Shown: positions 21,573 through 30,433 of the stretch, piece by piece | Position numbering within the stretch: position 1 is the stretch's first letter | Layout of the letters: every line of letters begins with the position of its first letter | Assembly: GCA_037974965.1 (NCBI GenBank) | Contig: JBBPFI010000006.1 | Span: 806,001-870,000 of the forward strand | DNA from: Dacryopinax spathularia | Taxonomy: Eukaryota > Basidiomycota > Dacrymycetes > Dacrymycetales > Dacrymycetaceae | DNA length: 64,000 bases | Direction of reading: 5' to 3' | Translations under genes and position numbers: made by a program | The notes under the pieces: generated by a model | What the model saw: only the letters and a program-made list of their open reading frames with translations | What the model was told of the DNA's origin: nothing | Databases searched by the model: none

Positions 21573-22056
21573 GGTTCTTCTTGCTTGCCCGACCGCACTT
21601 CTTCGGCATGCTGAGGCTGGATGGATGACGCTGCGAGCGGAGCGAAGAAGAAGAGGATAGGGACGCCGGACGGTTGATGCTAGAGGAGCTTGTTCGCTGT
21701 ACATGTACAATGCATACCTTCAGTTACGGGATATGCAACGTCACTACCCCCCAAGTCTGCGTAATTTGTCGTCGGACCTTCGTCTAGGCCTGTCGTGTGC
21801 CGTTGGTGGGGTCCGAGGGGTGAGGGACTTCTGCATAGCATCGTAGCGTGACTTGAACGACTCGGGTTTGTGGGACTGTCGGCTTCGGAGGTTATCTCGG
21901 TGGAGCTGTGCTGCCTCAGACAACCGCGGTCAGGCCTCGAGCAACCGTTATCTTGCATAAATACCGTATGGCTGCATAGATCGCATAGCACCAAACGCAA
22001 GTCCACTTGAGACGACCTCATCCAAAGCACCTAAGAGCACCGCAAATCGCACCAGC
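21573..22056. other. Intergenic, promoter of the 22057 gene
   Basis: About 480 bp. Holds the TATA-like element 21957-21963. No gene seen. Confidence 0.4.
21957..21963 (+). promoter_or_regulatory. TATA-like element of the 22057 gene
   Basis: ATAAATA, 94 bp before the ATG at 22057; same spacing as in the neighbouring genes. Confidence 0.5.
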
Positions 22057-22640
22057 ATGGCCTCCATCCTCTTGATCAAAGGCATCGTCAAGGGTGTCAA
22101 AGCCATCTCCGGCCACGACGACAAAGACAAGCACCATCATCATCCCGAGCAGCAGCAGCAATACCAGCAGCAACAGCAGCAGTACTACCGGCAGCAGCAG
22201 CAGTACTACCGGCAGCAAGGGTACTCCGGCGGCCCTCCTCCTCCGCCAATGCCTCCACAGAACAACGATCGGCACAGCCGTCGCGAGTATGAAAAGGCAC
22301 AGAAGGAGTACGAGAAGCAGCTGAAGGACTGGGAGAAGCGGGACAAGGAGGCGCGGAAAGAGGCTGAGAAGCAAGCGAAGAAGAATAAGCATCGGAAGGG
22401 CAGTCCGCCGCCCCCTCCTCCGCAGCAGCCACAGCAGTACTACGGCCCGCCAGGCGGAGGGTACAACGGCTACCCGCCGCAGAACGCCCCGGGAAACGGA
22501 TACTACGCGCCGCAGGGCCCGCCTCCCCAGGGATATTACGGACCCGGTCCGCAGCAGCAAGGTGTGTACCGATGACTTGCGCTTACAGTGAGTCGAGGCG
22601 CTGATGCGTGTCAGGAGGCAGGCTGGTGAAGCAGCGCTGA
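22057..22640 (+). CDS. Small Gln/Pro/Tyr-rich protein with charged central helix
   Basis: The first exon (22057-22561) begins MASILLIKGIVKGVKAISGH, an amphipathic Lys-containing helix, then His4 and poly-Gln/Tyr, a charged central helix (YEKAQKEYEKQLKDWEKRD, KEAEKQAKKNKHRKG), and a YGPPGGGY/APQGPPPQGYYG tail. Unspliced it would stop at 22573-22575 after QQQGVYR. I prefer splicing of a 53-nt intron (donor GTGTGT, branch CTGAT, acceptor TCAG at 22614) to a second exon 22615-22640, giving 176 residues ending QGGRLVKQR. The same phase-1 junction after a Gln codon occurs in the genes at 23195 and 44740, and the 44740 gene also continues GGRL. No known domain; likely disordered apart from the helices. 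Confidence 0.75.
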
Positions 22641-23194
22641 GAGGATGGATCGCCCAAAGACCTGGAGAGAGGGGATGGATCGTAACACGAGCTTGACCAA
22701 GTAGAACCAGAACCGATATACAAGTTTTGCCCATTTGTCTCTATACCCTTGCAATGTACAGTATCGACAACCAGACGAACTGAGCTGAATGTATGCGCAC
22801 AACTGCAACGCACGAAATCGGAGACGCGGCTCGGAGATAGTCTGCAACTTCCCTCCCCCGATCAACAATCACATGCTCCTCTCATCTCAGGGGTAAGTGG
22901 AGCGCGGGATTACACCTCGCGTCATTCTTTGGAGCGTGCTGTACTCTCAGTGGTCTAACTTGGGCAGTGCCTGCGCCGCGCCACGTTTCTCGATGAGGGG
23001 CGGTTACCTCTTTCTGCGACTTTGCGCAGTTGCTATGCTCGAAAAAGTTACTTGGCACAATCTTCGCTCCAACGGGCACGGAGGCCTGCAAACCCGCCTC
23101 AAGCTCGCAGGATGATATAAGTTCTCCTCAAGCTCGTGTGCCGCAAGGGATCTCTTAGACACAACCAACCAACTCTTAAGTACAAACACCAAAC
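22641..23194. other. Intergenic, promoter of the 23195 gene
   Basis: About 550 bp with no gene; TATA box at 23116-23120. Confidence 0.4.
23116..23120 (+). promoter_or_regulatory. TATA box of the 23195 gene
   Basis: TATAA in GATATAAG, about 75 bp before the ATG at 23195. Confidence 0.55.
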
Positions 23195-23641
23195 ATGTCA
23201 GCACCATTCATGCCCCCCACTCACCGCCGAAGCCCGGCTGGCGCCTACCCGCCCATGCGGCCCCAGCCGGTGATGCCCATGCCCCTTCCGGTCCCTACAG
23301 GCCGGAGGAGGGGTCATCACGGCCCTCGGAGGAGCCCTAACAACATGGCCTACGCATCTGGAGGATACGGTGGTTATCCGGCATATCCGCCTCAGCAGCG
23401 ACCGCAGCAGCAGCCGGCGTTCTACCCGCCGATGCCGCCGAATGCCGCTGCTTATCCGTATCCGTCGGGAGGGATGATGCAGCCTGGCTATCCTATGCAA
23501 GGGATGCCACCACCTGGAGTGCCGTACCAAGGAGGCGTTCCGTTCCAAGGTTCGTCATACTTTCCAACCTTGTGGAGTCATACTGATGGTTTGTTGGCAG
23601 GAGGGATGCCTTTCGACCGTCCGAGGAGGAGGGGATACTAA
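23195..23641 (+). CDS. Small Pro/Tyr/Met-rich protein ending in RRRGY
   Basis: Two exons (23195-23549, 23601-23641) give 131 residues. N-terminus MSAPFMPPTHRRSPAGAYPP, an Arg-rich patch (TGRRRGHHGPRRSP), then Tyr/Pro/Gly-rich repeats (YGGYPAYPPQQ, AAYPYPSGG, MQPGYPMQG). The 51-nt intron (donor GTTCGT, branch CTGAT, acceptor GCAG) lies in phase 1 after a Gln codon; the last exon reads GGMPFDRPRRRGY. The minus-strand gene at 44740 has the same RRSP-x-x-AY N-terminal phrase, the same intron phase and place, and the same RRRGY end, so the two are paralogues. No known family recognised; low-complexity and probably disordered. A TATA box is close upstream. Confidence 0.78.
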   Translation: MSAPFMPPTHRRSPAGAYPPMRPQPVMPMPLPVPTGRRRGHHGPRRSPNNMAYASGGYGGYPAYPPQQRPQQQPAFYPPMPPNAAAYPYPSGGMMQPGYPMQGMPPPGVPYQGGVPFQGSSYFPTLWSHTDGLLAGGMPFDRPRRRGY

Positions 23642-23876
23642 GCATGCGCATATATGCTAGCTTGTTGATACGCAGCCTGGACATTTGTTGGATATAGTAC
23701 CTTAGCTTCTGCAGAATGGACACTAATGGATCCCGCTTTTAATTTGTTATGACCGCAGCCGCCTGCATATACGCTCCCGCCCGGAATGACATCCGAAACT
23801 TGAGCTTTATTCTTCATGTTACGTACAGCAGCTCACGAACGCGTTAGGGGGGACGAGCTAAGTCCCCCAACCCTGC

Positions 23877-24928
23877 CTAGGTAAGGAGAACACCGTTCTC
23901 CACGAAGATCGTATGTCCCGTCATCATCGGGCACTTCATGAGGAACAAGTAGGCCTCTGCAATTTCCGCAGGCACTCCAACCCGTCTCAACGGCGACTTC
24001 TCGATAGAACTGCTCTTCATGCGTTCGAATGCGGGAGGGGGCAATGCCTCCCACATCTGTCTTCGGCATCAGCTAGAGACTTATGAAGCTAGGGTAGAGA
24101 CTTACCTCAGTGATAACCGCTCCCGGCGCAACCGCATTCACGCTGTTCCGAGGTCTCATTAGTCTTGTCGAGCGAATGTCAGGGACAGAGCACAAACCGG
24201 ACAGGGGCAATATCAAGCGCCAAACCTCGAGCGAAAGCCTCGATCCCACCCGCACCAGCTGTCCGGCATACGCGTTGAGCACCTCACCAATCGCTCTGAA
24301 TAAAGCTGCACCCACCAGCAAACATCGCAAAGCCCTTTACAGGCTGACGCGCAACCGTGCCGCATGTCAGGATCACCGAACCTCCGGGGTTGAAAAGGTC
24401 TTTCTTGACCGCGTACTGGACGGCAATGGCGGGGGAGATAAAGCGCACGTTCGGGCGAGCGTTCCACGCAGCGATGTCTTGTTCCATGAAGTTGGGTATG
24501 CCGACCGCGTCTCCAGCTGTCCAAATCTATGATGTTTGCCTGTATAAGCTAAAGACTTGGTAGGAAAAGGGAAAGACGCACCAGGTGATCGAACTTCCCT
24601 ATGTCGTCCAGGAGCTTCTGGATCGACGAGGGCGAGGTGGCATCCACCGTCATGCCAGAAATGGAGCCCTCAAAGGCCTTGTTGCCTTGAACGAGCTTGG
24701 TGACGGCCGCATCGACCTTCTCCTTCTTGCTCGAGGCGATGATGACTTTGGCACCGTGCTCCAGGCTGGCTTGGGCGACACCAAGCCCGACCTGGCACAA
24801 CCCCATTTCAGTGATATGTGTGAAGAGGTGTTTGAGGTGCTTACTCCTGAAGATCCGCCAACGATAAGGACGAGCTTGCCAACCAGATGACGTAAAGACG
24901 GCAGAGAAGATTCAGTCGGAACAGCCAT
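23877..24928 (-). CDS. Atypical SDR-fold protein, dispersed paralogue
   Basis: Third SDR in the window: start ATG at 24928 (MAVPTESSLPSLRHLVGKL), stop at 23877. The cofactor loop GGSSGVGLGVAQ is formed across the first intron. The core shows LEHGAKVIIAS, FDHLV, GGSVILTCGTVARQP and LALDIAPVR, ending MTGHTIFVENGVLLT. Joining exons at 24310 and 24260 gives GFAMFAAGAGGIEAF, so Phe and Ala replace the usual catalytic Tyr and Lys. It is more diverged from the tandem pair at the left edge than those are from each other. It converges on the small Pro-rich gene ending at 23641 and has a strong TATA box 114 bp upstream. Enzymatic function is doubtful on sequence alone. Confidence 0.87.
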
Positions 24929-25041
24929 AGCCAGCGGAAGAGCAGTCCTTCGAGTCTCAAGCAGATTTTCTCAAGTCAAGCACACGAGCTACAGGCCAGT
25001 GTATTCGCTGGCTCCCAATAGAGAGCCTCCCCCAAACCCAG

Positions 25042-25049
25042 CTTTTATA
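25042..25049 (-). promoter_or_regulatory. TATA box of the third SDR gene
   Basis: TATAAAAG on the minus strand, 114 bp before the ATG at 24928; a full-consensus TATA element. Confidence 0.65.
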
Positions 25050-25556
25050 CGTCTCCCTCCAGTCCAAACATCGTTACGCACAACGCAGACTAGGAAATCC
25101 ACGCTTACCTAATGTCCCAAGATCCACGCTTATCTAATACCGCCCAATATTACCAGGAAAGGCGACCAGCATCACCAGAATCAGGAGAAGTCAGAGCGCC
25201 GAGCTATAGCCAGCAGGACAGCGACCGAGATCGCTCGAAGAGGTTCGGGTACCCCGGGGCTGGGCCCACGGCGGACCACCGAGCGCTGTGAGGCTGTCGA
25301 CTGTACGTTTGTGCGCAGGGGCGCAGGAAGCTGAGATCTTGTGACCGGGACACTTCGCCCTGATCAGGAGCAGCGAGCATTCCGAGCCGGTCAGAGGGAC
25401 AGAGCAACTGAGTAGCCAAATCAATCTCCGGATGTAGCCCAGAGACCGCTCTGCAATTCCGAGAGGGACAGGAAGGATGGGATGACCGCGGGGAAACATG
25501 CATCCCATGAGGGACCGACCCGGCCAATCGCGAGCCGCGTTCATTCCCGTCTAGAT

Positions 25557-25562
25557 CACGTG
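25557..25562 (+). promoter_or_regulatory. CACGTG E-box in copy A
   Basis: ATCACGTGAG, 33 bp after a CCAAT box at 25524-25528; the pair is preserved in copy B. Confidence 0.35.
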
Positions 25563-25656
25563 AGGACGCATGGTAGTTCCTCATGGGGCATCATGGATGC
25601 CACTGACGACTTGCGTAGGATCCAGCATTCAACGCAGGACGAATGCGATGGCCGTG

Positions 25657-25686
25657 TCGTATCGTATCGTATCGTATCGTATCGTA
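25657..25686 (+). repeat. (CGTAT)n microsatellite
   Basis: About six tandem copies of CGTAT within copy A. Copy B has a shorter version near 26443-26458. Confidence 0.9.
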
Positions 25687-25829
25687 ATTGGAAACATGTG
25701 CGAGCCAGAGCGGTGGAGCATGAAGGCTTGAGCCGTAGTCCGCGGCATGTAGAGGCTGGGGCAATGCGTCCGGTGCGGCATAGACGGTCGATCACATATA
25801 TATTGTTAATCTTGGAGATACACTATCTG

Positions 25830-25873
25830 AGCTGGTCTGAGAATGCAAGTTAGCTGGTCTGAGAATGCAAGTT
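25830..25873 (+). repeat. 22-bp tandem direct repeat, two copies
   Basis: Two exact, adjacent copies of a 22-bp unit beginning AGCTGGTCTGAG. Confidence 0.95.
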
Positions 25874-26268
25874 GTTGATATCGTTGCTAATATGGCCTGT
25901 CAATGTAGGCCTGTCAAGCGTGAGAATACCCGGGCCAATGCGTGCGCGTCCTCCCAGTATGCCGATGTCCTTCCCTCCCCCGTCTTCTCGCTCGCGCAGT
26001 TATGCAGTCCGCTCCTTGCCGCTTTTGCAGCTGGCCCAGGATGAACGATCGCTGGCAGCCTTCCAGCCCCGACAACAGGCTTCTCATGCGTGGTACCCGC
26101 CCGGTGAGCAGGGTAAAGAGATCATGTCAGCGAGAGTAGGACGAGCACGAGGATTCCGAGCCCATCATATGAATAGCGCGCGGCCTAGGTGCCAAAACGA
26201 TACCAGGATAGCGAGGGGGGCAGGTTGGGAGGACACTGTGCACCAGTAGTGACAACATCTTGAGGCGA

Positions 26269-26575
26269 ACATCCCATGAAGGACCGAACGGACCAATCAC
26301 GGCCCGCTCCTGCTTTTAGTGCAAGTCACGTGAGCGAGCCATGGAAATTCCTCATGGAGCAGCATGGATGTCACTCACTACTCCTCCGTAGGATCCAGCA
26401 AGGATTCACGGCAGGACTAGCACGATGCTCCGTATCCATCGCGTCGTATCGTATCGTGTTGTGAACATGTGCGAGCCAGAGCAGCGGACAAGCGGGTTAA
26501 GCATGGGCCGCAGCTCATGGTCTGCGTCGATGGAGGCGGCATAGATGCGATTAAGTGCGTTTGATCTAGAGAAAC
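26269..26575 (+). repeat. Diverged non-coding duplication, copy B
   Basis: Second copy of the 25500-25825 block, about 770 bp downstream in the same orientation. CCAAT at 26293-26297 and CACGTG at 26327-26332 match copy A in order and spacing. Confidence 0.7.
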
Positions 26576-26773
26576 AATCGAGTCCGATGGTCTGTACAAT
26601 GCATGATGTGTCGTATCGTTATCCATGGCCGGATTGTGGGTTGTGGGTTGTAGTTGTAGTTGTACTGTAGTATGTTAATGCAGGTGTGCCCTTCCCTCTG
26701 GTGGGCAGTGTCCTCCCTCCTCACACTCCCCGAGGCACGCGGTTCGCGTCCTCCTTGCCGTGGCGGACTATGA

Positions 26774-28432
26774 TCACATGGGCGCGGTATCGGCCCGAGT
26801 GCTTAGACCGCGTCCGCCCCTCTCAGACCCTTCTCCCCCCACCCCCTCTCCCCCTGCGCCAACGTCGGCGCAACCCCCGGCCCCCCTCCCCCAACGACAG
26901 GCGGCGGGCTCGCACACACCCTCGCGTCCGGCATCACCTTCCCTTGCCCAGCACCCACCGGGTGGACGGGGTGAGGCGTGGGGGAAGCGAACGTTACGTC
27001 GCTGTCCCTCCCTGCTGATGCGGTGGCAGAGTTGGTCGCTGTGCCGTTACTGCGCGAGCCGACGGAGAGGGAGAGCGAGCGGGCGCGGGCTACGGGGTCG
27101 TCTGGGGATTGTTGCTATACCCGACGTTAAGATAAGCATCTAAATGGCAGGTGTAAGAAAAACAGGAACGTACAGGATCGTCCACATCCTGATCCGGATT
27201 CAACTTCCAATACTCAACATGCTTCAAAAACGCATACAGCCCCGTCGCCAACAAACTCCCCAGGAAAGGCCCCAACCAATAAACCCAATGCTCGCGATTG
27301 AAGCCCGAGACCACGGCGGGTCCGAACGCACGGGCGGCGTTCATCCCCGCGCCGGTGTAGAGGACGCCGAAGAGGTGGGAGGCGAAGAGGGTTAGGCCGA
27401 CGCCGATGGGGGCGAAGGCTGTGGAGCGGTGTTTTTCTGCTGCGAGCCTGTGGGGGGTGCGTTAGCGCGAGCTGTCTCTCTCTCTCTCCGCTGCTGCGCT
27501 GTGCAGTGCAGTGCGGTGGTGCGATGGAGTCTGGGAGAGGGAGGAGGAGACTTACATGAGGACGGCGAAGACGAGGAAGCTCGTTAGGAACATCTCGATG
27601 AACACCCCCTGCGCCGGGTTCACGTTCGGTCCCAAGCTGGGCGTAACGACCAGCGGGCCCGGCAACAGTCCAAGCAGGATCGCGCTCGCGACAATAGCTC
27701 CCAACAACTGAGCCAAACAATACAGCACGAACCTCACCGGCCCTATCGCCCCCACCAGAAGGAGAGCAGTCGATACGGCCGGGTTAAACACTCCTCCCGT
27801 AACGCGATAAAAGAGCCAGACGGCGACGAGTAGCCCGAGCCCCATGGAAGCGGAGATGTAGAGCAGCTGCTCGATGCTCGCTACTGTGTTTAGGGACTGG
27901 GCGCCGTTGGATGTGTTGGATGCGGCGGAGAGGAGGGAGGAGGAGGTGGCGGCGGCTTGGATGCCTCCGAGGCCTATGATGAGGAACACGACCTGCGCGA
28001 GGGGGGTCAGCTCTGTCGACTGGCTTTTACATATCCCGGCGAGTGGCAGGCAAACAGCGAGAGGAACAACAAGAGGAAGAGGAAGAGAGGAGGAAGACGC
28101 ACCGTCCCGACAAACTCCAAAGCAGCAGCAGTCAGATCCTGCCGTATCCCGCCAAACAAACTCCGTCGATCCATCCTAAAATTCGCTTTCCACCTCTCGT
28201 GTTCCCTTGCTCTCTGATCGACTTCGACTTCGTCCGCTTCTTCTTGCTCTGTTGGCGGGGGGAGCGGTTTCTCCCTCGCTTGGAGGTTGTTGTTGTTGTT
28301 GTGGGTGTGGTTGATGGTGGTGTGGGGGAGACGACGACGTTCCTTCTGCGCGCGAGGGCTGGACTGGGGGATGCGCTCGACGGGGTCGAGACCGGTTGGA
28401 GGGGTCGCTGTTGGAGGCAAAGGGGGAGACAT
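26774..28432 (-). CDS. Aquaporin (MIP family), second NPA altered to NAA
   Basis: Membrane water or solute channel. The start at 28432 gives MSPPLPPTATPPTG, then an N-terminal cytoplasmic tail of about 110 residues (Asn-rich, then Glu-rich). Transmembrane segments follow (VVFLIIGLGGIQA; SASMGLGLLVAVWLF), first half-helix GGVFNPAVSTALL with intact NPA, further segments (RFVLYCLAQLLGAIVASAIL; FLTSFLVFAVLM), and second half-helix GAGMNAARAFGPAVV, in which NPA is NAA. The Arg of the selectivity filter is kept and no glyceroporin Asp follows it, so an orthodox-type channel is more likely than a glycerol facilitator. A last intron (donor GTACGT, acceptor TATAG) leads to a Ser/Gly-rich tail ending STRADTAPM. 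The stop at 26774 depends on that splice. Confidence 0.88.
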
Positions 28433-30433
28433 CTTGCCGCTCCTTGAACACAGGGGGGTTAAGTACCGTGTCGGAATGGAGATCGAGACCGGCGGATTTC
28501 GGTGTCGCGTGCTCAAGGGGGAGGAGCGCGAGCAGGCGGAAAGAAGCTCAAGACAAGGGAAGGGAAGGGACGAGGGGGATGAGGTCACCACAGAAGAGGG
28601 AGTCGAGCTTGTGGGGAAAGCGAGACAAGAAGCAGGGAGAATCAGGTCCAGGGCCGGTTCAGGGCTGCCAGGGGCAGGAGCAGAGGGGGGAGGGGGCGGG
28701 CAGGGGAAGCGCGGGAAGCTGGAGCGTTCGTTGATCCGGAGTTACGCACCAGCTCGGTCGGCTCAGAGGGCAGAGGGAGGGGAGTAGCAGAAGGATCGGC
28801 GAGGAAGTGGGGGGGAAGCCTGCTCGTGTATCACAGGTCGGACTTGCAAGGGGAAGAGAAGGGAGGGAGGAGGCGAGACAGACAGAAGGAGGGATCGCGC
28901 TGATGATGCTCGAGCGAGTAGCGATGGAGAGCAAGCCATCTCCCTTCTTGTACTGCATTGCATTGCGTGCACCAGGCAGGCGCGACACGGCCAGAAGGAG
29001 GGGAAGGACAAGGTTCGCTTTGATTGAGGGGAGAGGAGGGGTATGCGGTCACTGTGGCGTTCTCGGGCTTGGGTGTGGCGGATATTACTGGCTCAGTGGG
29101 CTAATTATCAGCGAGGATGATGATCATCCCGACTTCTTGCTCATCGTCCATACTGGCACCAAAATCGACGGCGAACCAGCTCTTCATAACGGACATCTTG
29201 AATCCTCTCCATCTTCCTGAACTGCAAATGTCTTTTGTCCGAGCACTAGACTGGTCAGATCTGAGTGAGAGCAGCGTCCTCAGCGTTCTAGGTTGAGATG
29301 AGTGGGGATCCGAGACGGGTCGGACGGCTTGTCTTGCGCCTCAACAGTGGACTGCTTCGATCCCCTGCCCCTTCCCCGGAACCTGATTGTTCACCCAAAA
29401 ACCCAAAAAGCCAAAAGAATCAGGCGCAGGGGTCCAGCCGCCCCCGACCGGCCGTCCGCAGTCATTGTATCACCTTCATCATTGACTCTCGGCCACTATT
29501 GACGTCTCCCTTAATATTCGCAAAAAATTCAACTCACGCTGGGAAGAGGTGCGGGGTGGGCAGGCGGCTTGCTAGGATGAATGAGGGAAAAGAGGACGGG
29601 GATGGTGGTACGGATTTAGACGATGGCTTGATTATGACGCCCTGATTCACTTTCTGACCACCAAAGAACCCAGCTTGTCTGCGGCTCGTGCACGTGCGCG
29701 TGCTAAAGAAGTCATCTTTCATCTTCTCGTCTTCTGAAGAGCATGCCGACAATCGCAGTAAGCCATGCCGAGCGAGCCTCCATTAACCCTCTCCCAATAA
29801 TCTCGCCGTACAAAGTCAAAGTAAGAGGGGTGCAAGATCGGAGAAGGGAAGGGAGTACTTCGACCCCTTCCTGCACCGGCGCCGCTGTGTAAAAGTCTGA
29901 CGTCATCGAGTGATTGGACCCTCATCGACTTCTCGGCGCGCCGAAATTCCATGAGCTCGGCACATCCGTCGGCGTCCTCCCTCTCCCCTCCTAACTATAG
30001 CAAGAGCGCGCCAAGCCGGTCTCTCGTCCGTTTTTGCGCTATTGAATCTGCATATCGCCGTCCGAGGCAGCGTTGGTGTAAGTAAGAGCGGTTCTGTTCG
30101 GCAAGACTGCGCATTCGACTTGCTGAGGGGTTCTGAGCTGGGGGCGGAGACTAAGGACCGAGATAGATAGCGAGCGCGAGTGGGGGATCGGCGGTCATAA
30201 CAACGTACGGAGTGATCCTTGCAGGCCTCACACGACTTTGTGCTTGGCATACCTCACATACTCATACCCACTCTACTCTGCTCTTTGCTCGTCGTGCTCG
30301 TCCTCTTGGTCTCTCTGTGCCCAGAGTGTAACGGTCTCACCCGCCTCCCTTCCCCCGCCCTTCCCTTGTAACACTCAAGCCAAGCATACCCAACGCACCC
30401 AACGAGTAGAAGAGAAGAGCATAGAACGGAGGG
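28433..30433. other. Long divergent intergenic region (aquaporin / CNNM)
   Basis: About 2 kb between two divergent genes, with long purine-rich and pyrimidine-rich stretches (28500-28900, 30340-30400), probably promoter and 5' leader sequence. Open frames here show no domain or conserved pattern. No RNA gene recognised. Confidence 0.45.

Larger units (their letters stand above)
25500..25825 (+). repeat. Diverged non-coding duplication, copy A
   Basis: Starts CATCCCATGAGGGACCGA and shares long stretches with 26269-26575: TTCCTCATGG, ATCATGGATG/AGCATGGATG, GTAGGATCCAGCA, CGTATCGTATCG, ACATGTGCGAGCCAGAGC and GGCGGCATAGA/TGCGGCATAGA. Both copies keep a CCAAT box and a CACGTG 33-34 bp apart. Weaker similarity extends left (GAGCATTCCGAGCC-like). 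Not an element family I recognise; no terminal inverted repeats seen. Confidence 0.7.
24929..26773. other. Long intergenic region with a duplicated non-coding block
   Basis: About 1.85 kb with no believable ORF. The left end holds the SDR promoter. Two diverged copies of one block (about 25200-25825 and 25960-26600) lie in tandem, with pentanucleotide and 22-bp repeats. The right end is 3' flank of the aquaporin gene. Confidence 0.5.

Noticed and set aside
29903-30250. Minus-strand frame with a Cys-rich start (CEACKDHSVRC) recalling a fungal Zn2Cys6 cluster
   Set aside because: Spacing and number of Cys do not fit Zn2Cys6, and the rest has no regulator features.
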